Assembly: GCA_045579305.1 (NCBI GenBank)
Contig: JAZNLY010000056.1
Coordinates: 34,244 to 98,243, forward strand
Length of the DNA stretch: 64,000 nt
Direction: 5' to 3'
Source of the DNA: Fimenecus sp045579305
Lineage (GTDB): Bacteria; Bacillota; Clostridia; Oscillospirales; Acutalibacteraceae
Both the position numbers and the translations under genes were made by a program. The notes beneath the pieces are model-generated. The model was not told the DNA's origin. It ran no database searches and saw only the letters and a list, made by a program, of their open reading frames with translations. This document shows positions 60,377 to 64,000 of the stretch, one piece after another; position 1 is the stretch's first letter; each line of letters begins with the position of its first letter.

Positions 60377-60776
60377 AACGCACCTCTGTTTTTCTTCTAA
60401 TGATATAATCAAACACCGCAAAAACAGCACAGCCAATTCCATAGCATATTATATCTGCTATAGAAAATGTTCTACCGAGCAATGTTGAAAAGAACAAGTT
60501 ATCATCCAATCCAAGCACTTTTACAAAATCAAAATACTGTCCGATTTCGACAAGTATTGAAAATATAAAAACAAACAGTGGTATCGTTTTGAACTTTTCA
60601 GGAATGAAAACCCTAACAAAACAGCAAATCAAAACTGTCACAAGCATATCACCAACATAAGGACGGATAAAACTGTCACGAACAAACAACGCTATAAGCA
60701 TTTCAATTATGAGTATAAAAAGAAAACCCACACCATAAACTGCTCTTAATTTGCTTTTTATAGTAGCCACCACCAT
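60360..60776 (-). CDS. DUF2809 membrane protein
   Basis: A 138-residue protein with four membrane helices. FIRPYVGDMLVTVLICCFVR, ILVEIGQYFDFVKVLGLDDN and TFSIADIICYGIG match the DUF2809 pattern, a family of unknown function. The start codon choice is weak: ATG GTG GTG follows a poor AGAAG site. It is probably the first gene of a unit with the isomerase-like gene. Confidence 0.85.
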   Translation of the reverse strand: MVVATIKSKLRAVYGVGFLFILIIEMLIALFVRDSFIRPYVGDMLVTVLICCFVRVFIPEKFKTIPLFVFIFSILVEIGQYFDFVKVLGLDDNLFFSTLLGRTFSIADIICYGIGCAVFAVFDYIIRRKTEVRYENFN

Positions 60777-60867
60777 AATGTACTTCTTTTATTCTAATTA
60801 TAATATAACGTTAAAAGCAACACAATAAAAATTTTATCAAAAAATTAAAAAAATTTCAAAAAAACAC

Positions 60868-60896
60868 TTGACTATTCCATTTTGATGTGTTATTAT
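60868..60896 (+). promoter_or_regulatory. Promoter of the tRNA-Thr/tRNA-Tyr pair
   Basis: TTGACT (60868-60873), 17 bases, TATTAT (60891-60896), about 17 bases before the first tRNA. Confidence 0.75.
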
Positions 60897-60912
60897 TATC
60901 GAGCGTTGAGAC

Positions 60913-60988
60913 GCTGGTGTAGCTCAGTTGGTAGAGCAGCTGATTTGTAATCAGCAGGTCGGGGGTTCGAGTCCGTCCACCAGCTCCA
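60913..60988 (+). tRNA. tRNA-Thr (anticodon TGT)
   Basis: Acceptor GCTGGTG pairs with CACCAGC, the D loop has AGCTCAGTTGGTAGAGC, the anticodon stem CTGAT encloses TTGTAA with TGT, and the T loop is GGTTCGAGTCC. CCA is encoded. Reads ACA and probably other Thr codons. Confidence 0.97.
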
Positions 60989-61007
60989 TTTTTTTGTAAT
61001 TGAATAT

Positions 61008-61089
<82 letters not shown>

Positions 61090-61092
<3 letters not shown>

Positions 61093-61131
61093 AAAATGAG
61101 AGTTTTCCTTTGGGAATACTCTTATTTTTTT
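61090..61131 (+). terminator. Terminator of the tRNA pair, first copy of a 27-base repeat
   Basis: GAGAGTTTTCC-TTT-GGGAATACTCTT is an imperfect hairpin followed by ATTTTTTT. The 27 bases at 61090-61116 recur exactly at 61527-61553. Confidence 0.75.
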
Positions 61132-61147
61132 GTTTTTGTAATTTGTT

Positions 61148-61287
61148 GGGTGGATTCGAAAGCCCGTTAAGAAAACGATTCGGGGAATCGTGTTTAGGGC
61201 GTGGGACTTATGGTGCTTTTTTCTTTATCTCAATTAACAGCGAGGCAGAATGTAGTTCCATAATATTCATACCACCCCTGCCCACCA
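61148..61287. repeat. tRNA-Tyr-derived fragments
   Basis: GGGTGGATTCGAA (61148-61160) is the exact inverse of the tRNA-Tyr T arm (61070-61082). CCACCCCTGCCCACCA (61272-61287) is an exact direct copy of its 3' end (61077-61092), followed by the same A run. These look like scars of recombination or integration at the tRNA. No complete tRNA can form here. Confidence 0.75.
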
Positions 61288-61317
61288 AAAAAGCACTTCT
61301 TCGGAAGTGCTTTTTTC
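61287..61317. terminator. Perfect bidirectional terminator
   Basis: AGCACTTC and GAAGTGCT pair around a TTCG-type loop, with A and T runs on the two sides. Confidence 0.85.
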
Positions 61318-61318
61318 A

Positions 61319-61486
61319 ATGAAATTCGCCTTTCGGCGAGTGAAATCACTTCGTGATGAAATACGCTGGAGCGTATGAAATATTTGCTTCGCAAATGTTA
61401 TGGCGAATTTTATTTCATATCGAACAAAGTGAGATATTTCATAATCCGCAGGATTATTTCACATTTTCCTCAAGGAAAATATTTCA
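61319..61486. repeat. Chain of micro-hairpins spaced by TGAAAT/ATTTCA
   Basis: Small palindromes are separated by a fixed spacer. Left half, spacer TGAAAT: TCGCC/GGCGA (61326-61339), ATCAC/GTGAT (61345-61357), ATACGC/GCGTAT (61361-61376) and ATTTGC/GCAAAT (61382-61396). Right half, spacer inverted as ATTTCA: ATATC/GATAT (weak, about 61417-61437), TAATCC/GGATTA (61442-61456) and ATTTTCC/GGAAAAT (61463-61480). The left half starts ATGAAATTCGCC and closes with GGCGAATTTTATTTCAT, so the element is also a large palindrome. Stem sequences all differ while the spacer is kept. No protein is encoded. Confidence 0.8.
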
Positions 61487-61526
61487 TTAAAACTCCAATT
61501 ATGCAAATCCGTTATTGTTATTCATA

Positions 61527-61565
61527 CCAAAAATGAGAGTTTTCCTTTGGGAAGGCTCTTTTTGT
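61527..61565 (+). terminator. Second copy of the 27-base repeat, with terminator
   Basis: 61527-61553 repeats 61090-61116 exactly. Here AGAGTTTTCC pairs with GGAAGGCTCT (two G-U), followed by TTTTTG, a better terminator than the first copy. Confidence 0.78.
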
Positions 61566-61590
61566 TTTGCTCTGCCTGTCATTTTCTGCA

Positions 61591-61620
61591 TTGACAAAAA
61601 AGTGCTGCAGGTTGTATACT
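61591..61620 (+). promoter_or_regulatory. SigA-type promoter of the zinc-ribbon gene
   Basis: TTGACA (61591-61596), 18 bases, TATACT (61615-61620), followed by a strong AGAGGAGG ribosome binding site. Confidence 0.72.
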
Positions 61621-61650
61621 TTTGATATGAGGAAAGAGGAGGTATAAAAC

Positions 61651-63039
61651 ATGGAAGAAAACATAAATAATGTTAATGTTGAAAACCAAGAAAATGAAAA
61701 GAAACCAGGGATTTGCCATTCATGTGGTGAAAAGCTTGCCGAAGGAAATTTATTCTGTCCTAAATGTGGAACTAAAGTTCAGGATAAAGAAAAAATCACA
61801 ACCGCAGTTACATCAACAATGAAAAAAAGTGGTCTTAAAATCGACAAAAAATATATCGCTATTATTATTGTTGCTGTGATTTTTATTGCTATTTTCGGCA
61901 AAATCATAGGTACATTCGCAGAAACCAGTAAGCTTACAAAAGCCTTTGACAACTATATTTCATCATCTGACTATGAAACTGCAGTTAAGTATCTGAACAG
62001 AAATTCTGATAATGAAAATTTCATAGCAAAGGCTGAAAAGAAGGTTGTTAAGCTTTATAAGAATCACATCAAAAAGGGCGAATATGAAAAGGCTGCCGAA
62101 ATTTTCAATGGAATCATTTCCGAAACCTACCACATTTCTTTCGATACAACAGAAGATATTATTGAAGATGTTTTGAAAGACATTGAAAGTCTTCAGGAGG
62201 ATTTTGCAGACGAGAAGAAAACCCTTGAAGAAATCAAGCCTGCTCTTGATAGCTATGCAACATTCGATGAAGAACGAATAAAGACAAAAGCAACAGAGGT
62301 TCTTGAAAATGCTGACAAATTAGATGGTTCAAGAATCGGGTATGTAGAAGGAAATTCATATTATAAAGATAAAGATTACGGTAATGCAATCAAATCATAT
62401 TTAAAGGTTGTCGAAATCGACAAAAACTATAAAGATGCTCAGAAAAAGATTGAAAAGATTAAGGATACATACAAAAAAGAAGTTTTTGATACCCTTGACT
62501 CACTTTTGACTGCTCATAAATATGATGAGGCTCTTGATAATCTCAATACTCTTAAGGAAGTTTGTGATGACCCGGAAGTTGACGCAAAACTCAATATAGT
62601 TAATCAGGCAAAAGAAAAGTATAAAAAAGAAGAAGCAGAAAAATCACAAAAGGTTGTTGTATCAAATATAAGAGTTTATAACCCAAACCGATTCATCAGC
62701 GATATGGCTGCTGAAGTTATCATCACTAACAATTCAGACAAGGTTATTAAAAATGCAAATATTGTAATTGCTTCTTTTGACAGTAACGGATATGCTGTAA
62801 ATATTAAATATCCTACACTTTATGGCGCTGAATATGACCACATGCTTCGTGGTTCAATGAGCACAATCAACCTTCTGCCCGGAGAAAGTCACGGAAAAAA
62901 CAGATATTATGACGGTCTGAGCAGTCGTGCTGAAAAAGCTCATGCGATTGTTGCGAAGGTTGAGTTTACCGACGGAACAACCTGGGAAAACCCTTATTAT
63001 GATTACTGGGTTTCGGAAAATAAAGATACATATCAATAA
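61651..63039 (+). CDS. Membrane zinc-ribbon protein with helical repeats and C-terminal FxLYD-like domain
   Basis: A 462-residue protein of unknown function. An N-terminal zinc ribbon, CHSCGEKLAEGNLFCPKCGT (about residues 22-41), is followed by a linker, one membrane helix (about 69-92), a long charged helical region (about 95-330) with TPR-like units such as YYKDKDYGNAIKSYLKVVEI, and a beta-rich C-terminal domain (about 335-455) resembling FxLYD domains (ADMAAEVIITNNSD-like stretch and the WENPYYDYW end). The topology places the repeats and FxLYD domain outside the cell. Similar zinc-ribbon anchors are common in Firmicutes. It is followed 17 bases later by a lipoprotein gene. Confidence 0.85.
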   Translation: MEENINNVNVENQENEKKPGICHSCGEKLAEGNLFCPKCGTKVQDKEKITTAVTSTMKKSGLKIDKKYIAIIIVAVIFIAIFGKIIGTFAETSKLTKAFDNYISSSDYETAVKYLNRNSDNENFIAKAEKKVVKLYKNHIKKGEYEKAAEIFNGIISETYHISFDTTEDIIEDVLKDIESLQEDFADEKKTLEEIKPALDSYATFDEERIKTKATEVLENADKLDGSRIGYVEGNSYYKDKDYGNAIKSYLKVVEIDKNYKDAQKKIEKIKDTYKKEVFDTLDSLLTAHKYDEALDNLNTLKEVCDDPEVDAKLNIVNQAKEKYKKEEAEKSQKVVVSNIRVYNPNRFISDMAAEVIITNNSDKVIKNANIVIASFDSNGYAVNIKYPTLYGAEYDHMLRGSMSTINLLPGESHGKNRYYDGLSSRAEKAHAIVAKVEFTDGTTWENPYYDYWVSENKDTYQ

Positions 63040-63056
63040 TTAAGGAGGTAAAAACA

Positions 63057-63668
63057 ATGAAAAAAATTATCTCAGTTGTTTTGGTTCTTGCTATGATGTT
63101 TTCACTTTGTGCTTGTAATAACAAACAAGAAGGAAAAGAAGAAACCGGTGAGTTAGTAAACGTTGATAAAAATCTGCTTGATGTTACCGTTAATTTACCT
63201 GCTTCACATTTTAAGGAAAAATCAGAAAGTGAAATCATGGCTGATGCAGAAACAAAAGGAATTAAATCCTGCACAATCAATGAAGATGGTTCAGTTACTT
63301 ACGTTATGTCAAAATCCAAGTATAATGAGTTATTGGATGAAATCTATAACGCATTTGTTCAGGATTGTGAAGATAAAATCAATGACACAGGAGATTATGA
63401 CTACATTACTGATATAAAATACGATAAAAATTTATCCGAAATTAAGGTTTATATTGACAAAGACCTTGCTGAAGGATTGGATTTTATGACAATTATCACT
63501 TATTATCTTGGAGGTGTATATTACCAGGCATTTTTAGGAATACCAACAGAAGAAGCTGACGTTCGTATCATAGAAATTGATGATGCAACAGGTGAAGAAA
63601 TTGATTCATATTCTCTTAGTGAAATGAGAGAAGCTGCTGCTGAAGAAAATAGTTCAGAGGCTCAGTAA
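63057..63668 (+). CDS. Lipoprotein of unknown function
   Basis: A 203-residue protein with the signal peptide MKKIISVVLVLAMMFSLCAC and a lipobox LCAC, so lipidation is expected at Cys20. The mature part is acidic and contains LLDVTVNLPASHFKEKSESE and a helix-rich middle; the end is Glu/Ser-rich. No family is recognised. A good ribosome binding site, AAGGAGG, precedes it. It is probably co-transcribed with the zinc-ribbon gene, so the two may form an envelope pair. Confidence 0.82.
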   Translation: MKKIISVVLVLAMMFSLCACNNKQEGKEETGELVNVDKNLLDVTVNLPASHFKEKSESEIMADAETKGIKSCTINEDGSVTYVMSKSKYNELLDEIYNAFVQDCEDKINDTGDYDYITDIKYDKNLSEIKVYIDKDLAEGLDFMTIITYYLGGVYYQAFLGIPTEEADVRIIEIDDATGEEIDSYSLSEMREAAAEENSSEAQ

Positions 63669-63706
63669 TTGATTTGAATTTATAAAAAACATACATATAT
63701 AAAATC

Positions 63707-63736
63707 AGAGCATTCCAAAAATGGAATGCTCTTTTC
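63707..63736. terminator. Bidirectional terminator between convergent genes
   Basis: AGAGCATTCC and GGAATGCTCT pair perfectly around a six-base loop, followed by TTTTC on the plus strand. Confidence 0.88.
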
Positions 63737-63738
63737 TT

Positions 63739-64000
63739 TTACTTATCTACTTTTTTAGGTGTGATTTCATTCCATAGGGTGAAGCCTAAAATCAACACAC
63801 CACCAATAATCTGCATAAATGTCATTTTTTCGTGTAGTACAACAACGGAAATGAGCACTGCTACAAGTGGGTCAATATAACTTAAAATTGCTGCTTTTTG
63901 TCCCGGTAATTCCTTAAGTGATGAGAAATAGAGACAATATGTAATGCCCGTATGCACGATACCGATTATGAGAAGGAAAATCCAACCTTTCTTGTCCAGT
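63739..64000 (-). CDS. EamA/DMT-family transporter, C-terminal part
   Basis: The reading frame is open to the window edge, so the gene is cut off. The visible part, beginning WIFLLIIGIVHTGITYCLYF, shows three membrane helices and the family motif FSSLKELPGQKAAILSYIDP, followed by LVAVLISVVVLHEKMT. This is the second EamA repeat of a drug/metabolite exporter. Substrate unknown. The Lys-rich tail ends before the shared terminator. Confidence 0.88.
   Translation of the reverse strand, partial: LDKKGWIFLLIIGIVHTGITYCLYFSSLKELPGQKAAILSYIDPLVAVLISVVVLHEKMTFMQIIGGVLILGFTLWNEITPKKVDK

Noticed and set aside
61319..61486. A CRISPR array
   Set aside because: The repeated unit is only six bases, the intervening segments are palindromes rather than unrelated spacers, the spacer inverts midway, and there are no cas genes.

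Overview
The window looks like chromosomal DNA of a low-GC, anaerobic, probably gut-dwelling member of the Clostridia (my guess is Oscillospiraceae or a close relative). The grounds are AT-rich sequence with strong Shine-Dalgarno sites, GTG and TTG starts, near-consensus SigA promoters, sporulation genes (yqfC, yqfD, a ylbJ homologue), a ferredoxin-dependent 2-oxoacid oxidoreductase, a T-box leader and a cohesin/dockerin protein. Most of it is a conserved housekeeping backbone on the minus strand. This was read by eye, without similarity searches, so family assignments rest on recognised motifs.

Layout. 1-1900: decayed accessory DNA, with an alpha-L-fucosidase pseudogene and two tiny genes, one frameshifted. 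1.9-9.4 kb: greA-lysS, and a cell-wall operon ftsE-ftsX-M23 hydrolase-S41 protease homologue-unknown gene. 9.5-16.6 kb: a CdaR/PucR regulator, an RsuA-type pseudouridine synthase, a DUF4830 protein, rsmD-coaD-coiled-coil protein, a HAD phosphatase, uvrC and HPr. 16.9-21 kb: the SRP/ribosome group ylxM-ffh-rpsP-khpA-rimM-trmD and a small lipoprotein. 21-28.7 kb: yqfC-yqfD-phoH-ybeY-dgkA-era-yqzL-like-recO-mutS2. 28.8-30.1 kb: a plus-strand ylbJ homologue and a Cys-containing small protein.

30.2-45 kb: a secreted cohesin-dockerin protein, then ftsZ and the division/cell-wall (dcw) cluster mraZ-rsmH-ftsL-PBP-murE-murF-mraY-ftsW-murG-murA-ftsQ. This cluster has no murB, murC, murD or ftsA. 45-50.5 kb: ppa, pncB, a nitroreductase, an isolated hisH-hisF pair and a NagD-like phosphatase. 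50.6-58.7 kb: an arylacetate/aromatic amino acid module: an ACT protein and paaK under a T-box, iorB-iorA, an acyl-CoA synthetase and a divergent Na+/solute symporter with a palindromic operator. 58.7-60.8 kb: an amidohydrolase, a sugar-phosphate isomerase-like protein and a DUF2809 protein. 60.9-61.6 kb: tRNA-Thr and tRNA-Tyr followed by tRNA-derived repeats, duplicated terminators and a chain of micro-hairpins. 61.6-64 kb: a membrane zinc-ribbon protein, a lipoprotein and the end of an EamA-type transporter.

The points most worth following up are the aromatic module (the apparent Phe specifier suggests it builds phenylalanine from phenylacetate), the micro-hairpin array at 61319-61486, the S41 protease homologue whose Ser/Lys dyad is not in the usual place, several hairpins that mask ribosome binding sites or could attenuate transcription, and a yqzL-like small gene overlapping recO.
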